Assembly: GCA_028873795.1 (NCBI GenBank)
Contig: JAPPNP010000051.1
Location: forward strand, 1 to 60,639
Reading direction: 5' to 3'
Length of the DNA: 60,639 nt
DNA from: Chloroflexota bacterium
GTDB lineage: Bacteria; Chloroflexota; UBA11872
Position numbers and translations under genes: made by a program. The notes under the pieces are model-generated. The model was not told the DNA's origin, ran no database searches, and saw only the letters and a program-made list of their open reading frames with translations. Below, one piece after another: positions 45,173 to 53,507 of the stretch. The number at the start of each line of letters is the position of its first letter. The stretch's first letter is position 1.

Positions 45173-46687
45173 ATGCTTGCCAAGGTCCATAGCTGCGCGC
45201 TGGTGGGCCTTGACGGCGTGCTCGTGGACGTCGAGGTCGACGTAGCGCAGGGACTTCCCGCCTACACCGTCGTCGGTCTGCCGGACGCCGCGGTGCAGGA
45301 GGCGCGGGAGCGCACGCGCGCGGCGATTCGCAACAGCGGGGCCGTGTTTCCGAACCGCCGCCTCACGGTCAACCTGGCGCCCGCCGACGTGCGCAAAGTC
45401 GGGCCGGTGCACGACCTGTCCATCGCCGCCGCCATTCTGGCCGCCACCGGGCAGCTGGGCGACATCACGGAGAACCGCGCGGTATTCCTGGGCGAGCTGT
45501 CGCTCGACGGCGCGCTGCGGCACACCGACGGGATTCTGCCGATGGTGGCCGAGGCGCGCGGGGCGGGCATGGAGCGCGCGTTCGTTCCCGCCATGAATGG
45601 GGCCGAGGCGGCCGTGGTGAGCGGCATCGAGGTGCTGCCCGTGAACTCGCTGCAGCAGCTCATCGCGCACTTCATTGGACTCATCCAAATCGAGCCGCTG
45701 CCGGCCACGCAGACGACCGTCGATCGCTCGAGCTATCCGGTCGATCTGGCCGACGTGCGCGGACAGGCCCACGTGAAGCGGGCGCTGGAGATCGCGGCCG
45801 CCGGGGCGCACAACGTGCTGATGATCGGCCCGCCCGGCGCTGGCAAGACCCTGCTGGCGCGCTGCGTGCCGTCGATCCTGCCGCCGCTCGAGCTGGAAGA
45901 GGCCATCGAGGTCACTAAGATCTACAGCGTGGCCGGCCTGATCCCGCAGCGCACCTCGCTGATCGCCGAGCGCCCCTTCCGCGCACCGCACCACACCGTG
46001 TCGCACGTGGGGCTGGTCGGCGGCGGCGTGAGCCCCCAGCCGGGCGAAATCAGCCTAGCCCACCGGGGCGTGCTCTTCCTGGACGAGTTCCCGGAATTCA
46101 GCCGGCAATCGCTCGAAGCCTTACGGCAACCGCTGGAGGACGGCACGGTCAGCGTGGTCCGCGCCAACTACTCGGTCACGCTGCCGGCTCGCCTGATGCT
46201 CGTGGCGGCCATGAACCCATCGCCGGGCGGCTATGCCGAGGGCGGCGGCGACTCGACCATGGCCGACGCCGCGCGGCGATATCGACGGCGAATCTCAGGT
46301 CCATTGCTCGACCGCATCGACGTGTATGTCGAAGTGCCGGAGATCCCCTATGAGGACATGGCGGGAGGTGACCGCGGAGAGCCGTCCGAAGCCGTCCGCG
46401 CGCGCGTGGAAGCCTGTCGCGACATCCAGGCGAAGCGCCTCAACCCTCACGATCTGCGGGTGAATGCCGAGATCACAGCGCGACTCGTGCCGGAGCTTTG
46501 CCTGCTGGACAAGCGCGCGGAGTCGTTGCTGCGCGACGCGCATGACCGGATGGGCCTCAGCGGGCGCGGGCACCACCGCACGCTCAAGCTCGCGCGGACG
46601 ATCGCCGATCTGGACGGCGCGGAGGAAATCGGCCCGGCCCACGTAGCCGAGGCGCTGCAATACCGCGCCCGCCTCGACGACGCCTAG
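45173..46687 (+). CDS. comM: YifB/ComM-family Mg-chelatase-like AAA ATPase
   Basis: A 504-residue protein. An N-terminal Lon-like fold (VDVEVDVAQGLPAYTVVGLPD) is followed by the AAA domain with Walker A GPPGAGKT (~220-227) and Walker B LFLDEFPEF (~302), then a C-terminal Mg-chelatase segment with GRGHHRTLKLARTIADL. ComM is a hexameric helicase that promotes branch migration during natural transformation. Its presence, with the CinA-like protein, is compatible with DNA uptake but is not proof of it. The stop shares a CTAG tetramer with the convergent acetamidase. Confidence 0.92.
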   Translation: MLAKVHSCALVGLDGVLVDVEVDVAQGLPAYTVVGLPDAAVQEARERTRAAIRNSGAVFPNRRLTVNLAPADVRKVGPVHDLSIAAAILAATGQLGDITENRAVFLGELSLDGALRHTDGILPMVAEARGAGMERAFVPAMNGAEAAVVSGIEVLPVNSLQQLIAHFIGLIQIEPLPATQTTVDRSSYPVDLADVRGQAHVKRALEIAAAGAHNVLMIGPPGAGKTLLARCVPSILPPLELEEAIEVTKIYSVAGLIPQRTSLIAERPFRAPHHTVSHVGLVGGGVSPQPGEISLAHRGVLFLDEFPEFSRQSLEALRQPLEDGTVSVVRANYSVTLPARLMLVAAMNPSPGGYAEGGGDSTMADAARRYRRRISGPLLDRIDVYVEVPEIPYEDMAGGDRGEPSEAVRARVEACRDIQAKRLNPHDLRVNAEITARLVPELCLLDKRAESLLRDAHDRMGLSGRGHHRTLKLARTIADLDGAEEIGPAHVAEALQYRARLDDA

Positions 46688-47640
46688 CGGTCCGCCACCT
46701 CCCGCAGCACGTCCTTTCGCAGCTTGCAGATCATGGTGTAGGCGGGGTCGAACATGTTGCCCAGGTCGTATTCGACCATGCGGCCGAGCAGCAGATGGGC
46801 CTCGCGCGTCGTCAAGCCGTAGTCGGCTTCGAGCCAGCGCACCATCTCGGACGTGGCGTGCTGCACGGCCTGGTCCAGCGGCCGCAGGTTGCCGGCGGTC
46901 ATGATGTGGGTGTCGTTTTCGAAGCGCGGCCACTCGATGGTCTTGCCTTTGATGAGGTCGAGCGTGAACGTCACGTCCAAGGGCACCTCCACGCCGGTGC
47001 CGTCCATCTCGCCGTCGCCCTGCAGGGCGTGACCGTCGCCGGTGTGGAACAGGCCACCGGGCGCGAACACCGGAAAGTAGAGCCGCAGTCCCTCGACCAC
47101 GCCGTTGTAGTCCATGTTGCCGCCGAACGGCCCCGAGGTGGCGGTGGAGATGTGCTGCCGTCCCGGCGGCGCGACCGCGACGCATCCGATCATGGTTTGC
47201 AGCGGCAGCGCTACGTCGTGAATGCGATTTCGCGCCGGTGTGGGCTCGCCGGCCGGCGCGCGCTCGGGCGCCTGGAGCCTGACGGTGCCGGCCTCTTGGT
47301 CGATGTCCCAGAAGGACCGGTCGGCCTCGTCGCTGAAGTCGGGCACGTCATCGAACTCGAGCACGTTGGCCGCCAGCGCCGACGAGCTGAAACCCCAGGA
47401 CCGCGTGATGCGCACCTTGTCCAGCGTGACGACCAGCGTGTCGCCGGCCTCCGCGCCGGCCACCGCAAAGGGCCCCGATTGCGGGTTTCCCCGGTTGGCG
47501 ACGGTGTTGCCGTGCCGGTCGCCCCCGCGGGCATCGACGGTGCTCGTGCGCACGCTATCGCCCGGCTGAACCGTCAGCGGCGGCTCGTGCCAGCCAAAGG
47601 TGTTGTGATACGTCGTAGGCTCGAACTCGTGATGCGCCAT
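46684..47640 (-). CDS. Acetamidase/formamidase-family protein
   Basis: A 318-residue FmdA_AmdA member. Key blocks are HNTFGWHEPPLTVQPGDSV, SGPFAVAGAEAGDTLVV, GPFGGNMDYNGVVEG and FHTGDGHALQGDGE, a Zn/Ca-site region of the family. It hydrolyses short amides to ammonia and acid. ATG 47640 has GGGAG eight bases upstream; the frame extending to 47823 passes through intergenic repeats. It converges with YifB. Amide nitrogen assimilation is the likely role. Confidence 0.88.
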   Translation of the reverse strand: MAHHEFEPTTYHNTFGWHEPPLTVQPGDSVRTSTVDARGGDRHGNTVANRGNPQSGPFAVAGAEAGDTLVVTLDKVRITRSWGFSSSALAANVLEFDDVPDFSDEADRSFWDIDQEAGTVRLQAPERAPAGEPTPARNRIHDVALPLQTMIGCVAVAPPGRQHISTATSGPFGGNMDYNGVVEGLRLYFPVFAPGGLFHTGDGHALQGDGEMDGTGVEVPLDVTFTLDLIKGKTIEWPRFENDTHIMTAGNLRPLDQAVQHATSEMVRWLEADYGLTTREAHLLLGRMVEYDLGNMFDPAYTMICKLRKDVLREVADR

Positions 47641-47707
47641 GTCGTGATCTCCCGTCCGGGGCGATGGACAGCTATAGCATGCAACGCTGCGCGACATTCG
47701 GCTGCGT

Positions 47708-47860
47708 TTGTGGTGAGCCTGCCCCGTACGCGTTACGGGGGCGAACGGACCGGCGCCGACGACCACCTCCGTCATTCCGGCGGAGGCCGGAATCCAGTCC
47801 GGTCGATCCTGGCGGCGAGGCACCGATCCTGGACCCCGGCCTCCGCCGGGGTGACGAAGG
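47708..47860. repeat. Repeat block of CCGG and CCCGTA hairpins
   Basis: GAGCCTGCCCCGTACGCGTTACGGGG lies at 47711-47736. CGTCATTCCGGCGGAGGCCGGAAT lies at about 47770-47793. GGACCCCGGCCTCCGCCGGGGTGAC is near 47831-47855. They are members of the GATTCC/GACC palindrome superfamily with different stem sequences. No gene is supported in 47641-47899. Confidence 0.75.
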
Positions 47861-47899
47861 GGGCGCTGGTTTGACGGACGGAAGGGCCTTGATTCGGCG

Positions 47900-48295
47900 G
47901 TGAGGATTAATCCGGTCGTCCTCTACGACGGCGAGTGCGCCTTTTGCCGCGTCTGCGCCCGGCTTCTGCGCCGCCTGGATCGCCACGGTCGACTCGAGGT
48001 GCTGGACTTCAACCAACCCGAGGCCGATGTGCTCCTTACGCCACTCCCAGCTGCCGAGCGTCGCACCGCCCTGCACCTCGCCGTCCGCGACGGCACCGTC
48101 CACTCCGCCGGTCCGGCGTTGCGCCGGGCGCTGGCGGAGGCCCTGGGTCCGGCCGCGGAACGGCTGCTCACAAGCCCGCCCGCCGCATGGTTCGTGGACC
48201 GCGGCTATCGCATCGTCGCCGCGCAGCGCCACCGCCTTGGCTGGATCGAGCAGTTCCTTCCACCGCGCAAGGTTACTGACCAGCGCGAGCCGTAG
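47900..48295 (+). CDS. DCC-family thiol-disulfide oxidoreductase (DUF393)
   Basis: A 131-residue protein. The DGECAFC motif (10-16) with CxxC-like spacing defines the DCC family, followed by LDFNQPEA and a C-terminal basic segment. The members are thioredoxin-fold redox proteins of unclear substrate. The GTG start 47900 is used. Its stop TAG at 48293-48295 lies in the first GTAGG of a downstream repeat. Confidence 0.83.
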   Translation: MRINPVVLYDGECAFCRVCARLLRRLDRHGRLEVLDFNQPEADVLLTPLPAAERRTALHLAVRDGTVHSAGPALRRALAEALGPAAERLLTSPPAAWFVDRGYRIVAAQRHRLGWIEQFLPPRKVTDQREP

Positions 48296-48378
48296 GCGCC
48301 CCGGTAGGACGCGCAGCCACGAGGGCTGCCCCTACAGCGGTCGTCTGCCGGATTCCGGATTTCGCCGGAATGTCGGAG
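48292..48378. repeat. GTAGGCGCC repeat and GATTCCGG hairpin after DCC gene
   Basis: GTAGGCGCCCC at 48292-48302 and CAGCCACGAGGGCTGCCCCTAC at 48314-48335 are edges of the GTAGGGGC family. GGATTCCGGATTTCGCCGGAAT at about 48349-48371 is a GATTCC hairpin. The first edge provides the stop codon of the DCC gene. Confidence 0.65.
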
Positions 48379-48471
48379 TAACACGGTCCACTCTAAACGT
48401 GCCCGTCCGGCATGCGACCGGTACGCTACGGAGCAATTCCCGCGTGCCGAATCCGCGAAGGAGTCCTGCCC

Positions 48472-49257
48472 GTGAGTAATCGACTCAACGTGATCGTCAC
48501 CGGCGCCACCGGTGTCATCGGGCGCACGCTGATGGAGGACCTGGACGGCGAATTCACCCTCACCGGCACGTCGCGCCAGCCGCAGGACGATCCGCGGTTT
48601 CGGGTGCTGGACTTTGACGACATCGACGCCGTCGCCGAGGCGTTCGCCGGGCAGGACGCGGTGGTGCACATGCACGCCAAGTCGAACCACGACACGGACG
48701 AGCTTGGGCCGTATCTGCAACCGAACGTGGTCGGCGTCTACAACGCGTACGAAGCGGCGCGGCGGGCGGGGGTGAAGCGCTTCGTGTTCGCCAGCTCAAA
48801 TCACGCCACCGGCTGGTATGAGCTGGTCGGCGAGCGCTGCGATGCGGAGTCCACGCCGCGACCGGACGGCATGTACGGCGTCGCGAAGGTCTGGGGAGAG
48901 GCGGTGGGCCGCTACTACTCGGACCGCTTCGGGATGGAGGTCGTCTGCCTGCGCATCGGCAGCTACAAGTACCGCCAGAAGCCGCCGGAATGGGATTCCG
49001 GCGCGCGCATCCTGTCAACCTGGCTGAGCGACCGCGACCTGGTCAACCTGGTGCGCCGGTCGGTCGAGGCGCCCGGCATTCGTTGGGGCATTTACTATGG
49101 GATTTCGGCCAATGCGCGCGCCTATTGGGACATCACCAATGCCGTCACAGAACTCGGCTACCGCCCCCAGGACAACGCGGAGGAATTCGCGGACGAGGTG
49201 CTGGCGAAGGGCGGCGAGTACGACCTCTGGGGCTACACGACCGAGGGGATGGTCTAA
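48472..49257 (+). CDS. NAD-dependent epimerase/dehydratase, uronate-dehydrogenase-like
   Basis: A 261-residue extended SDR. TGATGVIG (residues 10-17) binds NAD, SSNHATGWYE resembles the uronate dehydrogenase active-site strand, and YGVAK holds the catalytic Tyr-Lys. GTG 48472 was chosen because AAGGAG sits at 48458-48463, eight bases away, and the Rossmann start follows directly. Uronate dehydrogenase oxidises glucuronate or galacturonate to the lactone. Close to the aldo/keto reductase at 49267 in one transcript direction, so sugar-acid metabolism is plausible. Confidence 0.83.
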   Translation: MSNRLNVIVTGATGVIGRTLMEDLDGEFTLTGTSRQPQDDPRFRVLDFDDIDAVAEAFAGQDAVVHMHAKSNHDTDELGPYLQPNVVGVYNAYEAARRAGVKRFVFASSNHATGWYELVGERCDAESTPRPDGMYGVAKVWGEAVGRYYSDRFGMEVVCLRIGSYKYRQKPPEWDSGARILSTWLSDRDLVNLVRRSVEAPGIRWGIYYGISANARAYWDITNAVTELGYRPQDNAEEFADEVLAKGGEYDLWGYTTEGMV

Positions 49258-49266
49258 GCTCCGCCG

Positions 49267-50208
49267 ATGACCCCAAGCGCCTCAGGCCCGCTGCCCACGC
49301 GACCCTTCGGTCGCCATTCGGATCGCGTGTCGATCATCGCCCTCGGCGGCGGACACATTTCGCGGCCCGGAGTGACCGACCAGCAAGCCGAGCGCATCAT
49401 TCGCACGGCGCTCGACAACGGGGTCACCTTCTTCGACACCTCGTGGGACTACGCCGAGGGTCTCAGCGAGCGCCGCTACGGCCGGGTCCTGCCCAGCCAT
49501 CGCGACGACATCTTTCTCATGTCGAAGGTCTGCGACCGGACGCGCGACGGCGCCCTGGAGCAGCTCGACGAGAGCCTGCGCCGCCTACGCACCGACTATC
49601 TGGACCTCTGGCAGTTTCACGAGATCAACTACGACAACGACCCCGAGTGGATCTTCGAGCCCGGCGGCGCCGTCGAGGCCGCCGAGATCGCCAAGTCGCA
49701 GGGCAAGGTGCGCTACGTCGGCTTCACCGGCCACAAGAGCCCCCACATCTTTCAGGGCATGCTGGCCGCCGACTACGAGTGGGACTCCTGCCAGATGCCG
49801 GTGAGCGTCTTCGACCACCAGTACCGCAGCTTCATCGCCGAGATTCTTCCCGAGCTGAACCGGCGCGGCATTGCCTGCATCGGGATGAAATCGCTTGGCG
49901 GCAACGGGCAGTTCATCACCGAAGGCGGGCTGACGGCGCACGAGCTGCGGCGCTACGCCCTCTCGCAGCCGATCACGTCGCTCGCCTGCGGCGCGGTCAC
50001 CCACGACAACCTGCTGCAGGACCTCGAAATCGCCCGCACGTTCACGCCGATGCCGGAGGACGAGCAGCAGACGCTGCGCGATCGGGTGCGGCGCCAGGCC
50101 ACGGACGGTCGGCACGAGTGGTTCAAGACGTCGACCTACTTCGACTCGCCGTATCACGCGGCGGCGCACGGATTCGGCAGCCACCTGGGGATTCCGCGCT
50201 TGCCGTGA
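49267..50208 (+). CDS. Aldo/keto reductase
   Basis: A 313-residue TIM-barrel NADPH-dependent oxidoreductase. DTSWDYAEG carries the catalytic Asp and Tyr, SKVCDRTRD the Lys, and FHEIN replaces the usual H-D/W segment; GFTGHKSPHIF and the C-terminal GAVTHDNLLQDL segment follow. It reduces sugar or steroid-like carbonyls. It begins nine bases after the SDR stop, so the two are probably co-transcribed. Confidence 0.87.
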   Translation: MTPSASGPLPTRPFGRHSDRVSIIALGGGHISRPGVTDQQAERIIRTALDNGVTFFDTSWDYAEGLSERRYGRVLPSHRDDIFLMSKVCDRTRDGALEQLDESLRRLRTDYLDLWQFHEINYDNDPEWIFEPGGAVEAAEIAKSQGKVRYVGFTGHKSPHIFQGMLAADYEWDSCQMPVSVFDHQYRSFIAEILPELNRRGIACIGMKSLGGNGQFITEGGLTAHELRRYALSQPITSLACGAVTHDNLLQDLEIARTFTPMPEDEQQTLRDRVRRQATDGRHEWFKTSTYFDSPYHAAAHGFGSHLGIPRLP

Positions 50209-50234
50209 TGCCCCTCGTCACCCCGACGCCCCGC

Positions 50235-50310
50235 CCGTCACCCCGGCGGAGAGCCTGCCCCGTACCTGATACGGGGCCGGGGTCCAGGGTCGCCGCCGCC
50301 GGAATTACGG
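50235..50310. repeat. CCCGTA-type palindromic repeat between AKR and DUF970 genes
   Basis: GAGCCTGCCCCGTACCTGAT, then ACGGGGCCGGGGTCCAGGGTC. The same GAGCCTGCCCCGTA hairpin occurs at 47711 and, reverse-complemented, at 53571-53600. Confidence 0.7.
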
Positions 50311-50374
50311 AGGATTACGCGATGGCCTGCATGTGCGAAAGTGAAAGAGCGCGCCTGGCCAATCCGATGCGGCA

Positions 50375-50665
50375 ATGACTGACGAGATCAACCGGCTGGT
50401 ATGCGCGGTGGTGCATAACGACGACGCCAACCGCGTGAATCAGGCATTGGTCGACGCGGGCTACGGCGTCACGCGCATCACTGCGCAGGGTGGATTCCTG
50501 CGACGGGGCAACGCGGTCTTCGTGATCGGCGTGGCGCAGTCGGCGGTCGATGCCGTCATCGATCTGCTCAAGCGCACGGCGCGCCAGGCCGCCGGGGCCG
50601 ACGCCGGCGGCTCGGCCTACGGCATCGTGTTCGTGGTGCGGGCCGGCCTGTTCGCGAGGCTCTGA
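50375..50665 (+). CDS. DUF970 / cyclic-di-AMP receptor-like protein, copy 1
   Basis: A 96-residue PII-like protein. The family signature DANRVNQALVDAGYGVTRIT followed by GGFLRRGN (residues 39-46) is complete, with the Thr, Phe-Leu and Asn positions that contact c-di-AMP in PstA/DarA. It likely binds c-di-AMP and reports its level to a partner. A diadenylate cyclase is not in the window. The second copy starts seven bases after this stop. Confidence 0.87.
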   Translation: MTDEINRLVCAVVHNDDANRVNQALVDAGYGVTRITAQGGFLRRGNAVFVIGVAQSAVDAVIDLLKRTARQAAGADAGGSAYGIVFVVRAGLFARL

Positions 50666-50672
50666 GGTGGCC

Positions 50673-51011
50673 ATGACGGCCGGCCAGAACGACCGGCTCG
50701 CCATCGCCGTGGTGCAGGACGCGGATGCGATGCGCCTGTCCAACGCGCTCAACGACGCCGGGTTCGCCCACACGCGGATCCCGACGCGCGGGGGATTCCT
50801 GCAACGCGCCAGCGAGGCCATCATGGTGGCCTATTCGCATACCCGCCACGAGCCCCTGATGGAGCTGATCGCCAGCCAGTGCCAGACGCGCAGCGAGATG
50901 CAGATCGTCTCGCTGGCGGGCGATACGATGCTGCTGGCCGAGCCGGTCGAGGTCGAGGTCGGCGGCGCCACGGTCTTCACCCTCGAAATCGAGCGCTTCG
51001 TCCGGCTCTGA
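50673..51011 (+). CDS. DUF970-like protein, degenerate copy 2
   Basis: A 112-residue paralogue of the preceding gene (LAIAVVQDADAMRLSNALNDAGF). The signature reads GGFLQRASE, so the Asn of GGFLxxGN is replaced by Ser and the Gly is lost; the C-terminal half is longer and divergent (LAEPVEVEVGGATVFTLEIE). It may not bind c-di-AMP, or may bind another ligand or form a hetero-oligomer. ATG 50673 has GAGG upstream; a longer frame starts inside copy 1. Probably one transcript with copy 1. Confidence 0.8.
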   Translation: MTAGQNDRLAIAVVQDADAMRLSNALNDAGFAHTRIPTRGGFLQRASEAIMVAYSHTRHEPLMELIASQCQTRSEMQIVSLAGDTMLLAEPVEVEVGGATVFTLEIERFVRL

Positions 51012-51065
51012 CCCTCGAGGAGCTTCGCGCATAATGCGCGCGCCGTTTCGCCACCAGAGCCGCTG

Positions 51066-52676
51066 ATGACCGACCAGATCATCGACGTATCGGGGCACTT
51101 TGGCGCCGTGCCCTTCGCGCGCGAGTCGTGGACTCCGGCGGACGTCGTGGACCGCGCGGCGGCGGTGGGGATCACCCACACCTATGTCGCGGCGCTCAGC
51201 GGGGTCTATCACGAAGCGAGCCTGGGCAACGCCGACGCACTCGCCGCGGCGGCGCGACATGGCGAGTTGACGGCCGCGTCGGTGGTCGATCCACGCTCCG
51301 GAAGCCGATCGCTGGATCAGGTCGAGGAGTCGATCGACGCCGGCGTGCGGCTGTTTCGCGCGTTTCGCGGCGCGCAGGGCGCCTGGCCGCCGGGCGAGGC
51401 GACATTCCAGGCCGCCGCGCGCCGGATCGCCGACGCGGGCCTGGTGCTGATGGCCGACCTGGGCAACCCGATCGGCGAGCTGACGGAATACATGCACGCA
51501 TTGGGCGACCTGGACCTGACGATCGTCTTCGCCAACGTGACCTACGCCACGCTGGGCGAGGCGCTCACCGTCATGCGCACGGATCCCCGCGTCCACCTGG
51601 AAAGCCACCGGCTCTGCCACCCCGACACGCTGGAGCTGATCGCGTCCGAAGTGGGCGCCGACCGGGTGCTGTTCGGAACGTCGGGACCGCCATTCAACGC
51701 GCTTTCGGCGCTCAATCTGGTGCTGCACGCCAACCTGCCGGAGCCGGACCGTCGCCTGATCCTGGCGGGCAACGCGCTGCGGCTGATCGAGGGCCGAGAA
51801 GCGACCGACCGCGCCACGCCCGATCTGACGCCCAGTCCCTTCGGCGAGCCGGTGCGGGGTCCCGAGACCGTGCCCATCATCGACATCCACGCTCACAACG
51901 GCGCCTGGCCCTACGCCGGCGCCAGCAGCCGCGAGAACCACGGCATCACCACGCTCGAGCGGCTGATGACCAAGTACAACGTCGAGCAGACGTTCGCCTC
52001 GTCGGCGCTGGCCATCACCAACGACTTCCGCCGCGGCAACCGGGAGTTGGTGGAAGGAAGTCGCGGACGCGGCACGATTCGCCCGCTGGTGACGATCACG
52101 CCGCACGACGTGGCGGGGTCGTGCGCGGAGATGGACCGGTGGTATCCCGAGCCGCACGTCGTGGGGGCCAAGCTGCACACGCAGCTGTCGCGCGTTCCCA
52201 TTGGCGACCCGCGAATGGCCGCCCTGTTTCGCGAGGTTGCCGCACGCGGCAAGCCGGTGGTGAATCACGTGATGGCGCTGGGTGGATTCGATCCACCCAC
52301 TGAGACGCAGCAAGTGGACGGCATCGCCGAGCTGGCGTCAAAGCACCCGGAATTGCCCGTGGTGGCCTATCACGGCGGCGGTCTCGATTGGGAGCGGATG
52401 CTGGAGCTCGCCGCGCCGCTGACCAATCTTTATGTCGAGTACGCCAGCTCCTGGCCGCAGGACAACCCGGTGCGCGCAGCCGTTGACCGACTGGGCGCGA
52501 GCCGCGTGATGTTCGGCACGGATATGGACTTGCTCTCGCCGTCGCTCATGGTGGGGCTGGTTGACAGCGCCGGCCTCGATCCCGCGGCCTACGCCGCCGT
52601 GCTGCACGGCAACGCGCGCCGGGTGTTCAGGCTGGGGCCGGCACGGTCACCGCAGGGGCAGGCAGCCAGCGGTTGA
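51066..52676 (+). CDS. Tandem amidohydrolase-fold protein with degenerate first domain
   Basis: A 536-residue protein made of two Amidohydro_2-type TIM barrels, about 1-265 and 266-536. The second has HxH (H275, H277 in IDIHAHNG), NHVMALGG, YHGGGLDW and GTDMDLL, all metal/catalytic ligands. The first domain aligns but its opening reads IDVSGHFG, with Ser9 in place of the first His, and its GTD site is GTSGPPF with Asp replaced by Ser. It follows the second DUF970 gene by 54 bases. It is likely a decarboxylase or hydrolase of unknown substrate; the first half is probably structural or regulatory. Confidence 0.83.
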   Translation: MTDQIIDVSGHFGAVPFARESWTPADVVDRAAAVGITHTYVAALSGVYHEASLGNADALAAAARHGELTAASVVDPRSGSRSLDQVEESIDAGVRLFRAFRGAQGAWPPGEATFQAAARRIADAGLVLMADLGNPIGELTEYMHALGDLDLTIVFANVTYATLGEALTVMRTDPRVHLESHRLCHPDTLELIASEVGADRVLFGTSGPPFNALSALNLVLHANLPEPDRRLILAGNALRLIEGREATDRATPDLTPSPFGEPVRGPETVPIIDIHAHNGAWPYAGASSRENHGITTLERLMTKYNVEQTFASSALAITNDFRRGNRELVEGSRGRGTIRPLVTITPHDVAGSCAEMDRWYPEPHVVGAKLHTQLSRVPIGDPRMAALFREVAARGKPVVNHVMALGGFDPPTETQQVDGIAELASKHPELPVVAYHGGGLDWERMLELAAPLTNLYVEYASSWPQDNPVRAAVDRLGASRVMFGTDMDLLSPSLMVGLVDSAGLDPAAYAAVLHGNARRVFRLGPARSPQGQAASG

Positions 52677-52703
52677 GTGTTTGCGAAGCAGCCGGAACCA
52701 CCA

Positions 52704-52736
52704 CTAAACTTAGTTTAGCTTAGCTAAATCAGGAGG
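52704..52736 (+). promoter_or_regulatory. Overlapping palindromic operators and SD of the Phd-VapC operon
   Basis: CTAAAC-TTA-GTTTAG (52704-52718) and TTTAGC-TTA-GCTAAA (52714-52728) are perfect six-base palindromes that share TTTAG. AGGAGG at 52731-52736 is a strong ribosome-binding site six bases before ATG 52743. Such an AT-rich operator in a GC-rich genome is typical of toxin-antitoxin autoregulation. Confidence 0.75.
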
Positions 52737-52742
52737 ATCGCC

Positions 52743-52976
52743 ATGCAAGTCAACATGCACGAGGCCAAGTCGCAGCTCTCACGACTCGGCGAGCGGGCCT
52801 GGGAGGGCGAAGAGGTCGTCATCGCCAAAGCCGGCAAGCCGTATCTGCGGCTGGTGCCCTTCCGGCCGGAGCGCAAGCGACGCATTCCGGGCGACCTGAA
52901 GGGGCAAATCTGGATCGCGCCGGACTTCGACGAGACGCCGGAGGAAGTAATCCGAGCGTTCGAGGGTGACGTGTGA
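52743..52976 (+). CDS. Phd/YefM-family antitoxin
   Basis: A 77-residue protein. The N-terminal MQVNMHEAKSQLSRLGERA is the Phd/YefM DNA-binding fold, and the C-terminal half (WIAPDFDETPEEVIRAFEG) is the toxin-binding tail. It binds the palindromes at 52704-52728 and neutralises the PIN toxin. The stop overlaps the toxin start (GTGTGA region). The AGGAGG gives higher translation than the toxin. Confidence 0.88.
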   Translation: MQVNMHEAKSQLSRLGERAWEGEEVVIAKAGKPYLRLVPFRPERKRRIPGDLKGQIWIAPDFDETPEEVIRAFEGDV

Positions 52977-53365
52977 GGCGCTTACTGCTGGATACGCAGG
53001 TGCTGCTGTGGTGGCGCACGGACGATCCAACGCTGAACAGAGCCGTACACGAAGCCATTGCCGATCCGGCTAACGACATCTTCGTCAGCGCAGTCTGCAT
53101 CTGGGAAATCGCCATCAAACGCGCCCTCGGGAGGCTGCGAGCCCCCGACCACCTGGCCGCGACGGTTGAAGCGGAGGGACTCAACGAGCTTCCGGTGACG
53201 TTCGTTCACGCCGAGCAGGCGGGCAGCCTGCCCAAGCTTCACGGCGATCCGTTCGACCGGATGCTGGTGGCGCAGGCGCAGGTCGAGGGGCTCACGCTGG
53301 TCACCGCGGACACCAACATTCTGCGGTACCCCGTCCGCACGATGGCGGCGCGGGACGGCGCCTAG
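52973..53365 (+). CDS. vapC: VapC-like PIN-domain toxin
   Basis: A 130-residue PIN ribonuclease with acidic residues in LLLDTQVLLWW (Asp7), WEIAIK (Glu) and DPFDRMLVAQA (Asp), plus LVTADTNI (Asp). These four carboxylates bind Mg. VapC toxins cut initiator tRNA or rRNA. GTG 52973 overlaps the antitoxin stop. It abuts the tRNA-Thr gene at 53384, which may have served as its integration neighbourhood. Confidence 0.88.
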   Translation: MRRLLLDTQVLLWWRTDDPTLNRAVHEAIADPANDIFVSAVCIWEIAIKRALGRLRAPDHLAATVEAEGLNELPVTFVHAEQAGSLPKLHGDPFDRMLVAQAQVEGLTLVTADTNILRYPVRTMAARDGA

Positions 53366-53383
53366 CGGCCGGAGAAGAGCCGG

Positions 53384-53456
53384 AGCCGACGGTGGGATTC
53401 GAACCCACGACCTGAGCTTTACGAAAGCCCCGCTCTGCCAGCTGAGCTACATCGGC
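53384..53456 (-). tRNA. tRNA-Thr(CGU)
   Basis: The reverse strand gives a 73-base class I tRNA. The acceptor GCCGAUG pairs with CGUCGGC, the D arm is GCUC/GAGC, the anticodon stem GGGCU/AGCUC encloses UUCGUAA with anticodon CGU, and the T-loop UUCGAAU is intact. CCA is not encoded. It decodes ACG. Confidence 0.93.
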
Positions 53457-53507
53457 GGACGGAGAAAAGCCTAGCACCGAGTCTCCGGTTGCCCCCGCGT
53501 TTCTTGG

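Noticed and set aside
44393-46006. A ~540-residue reverse-strand frame
   Set aside because: It lies antisense to YceI and YifB genes, both of which have clear family signatures.
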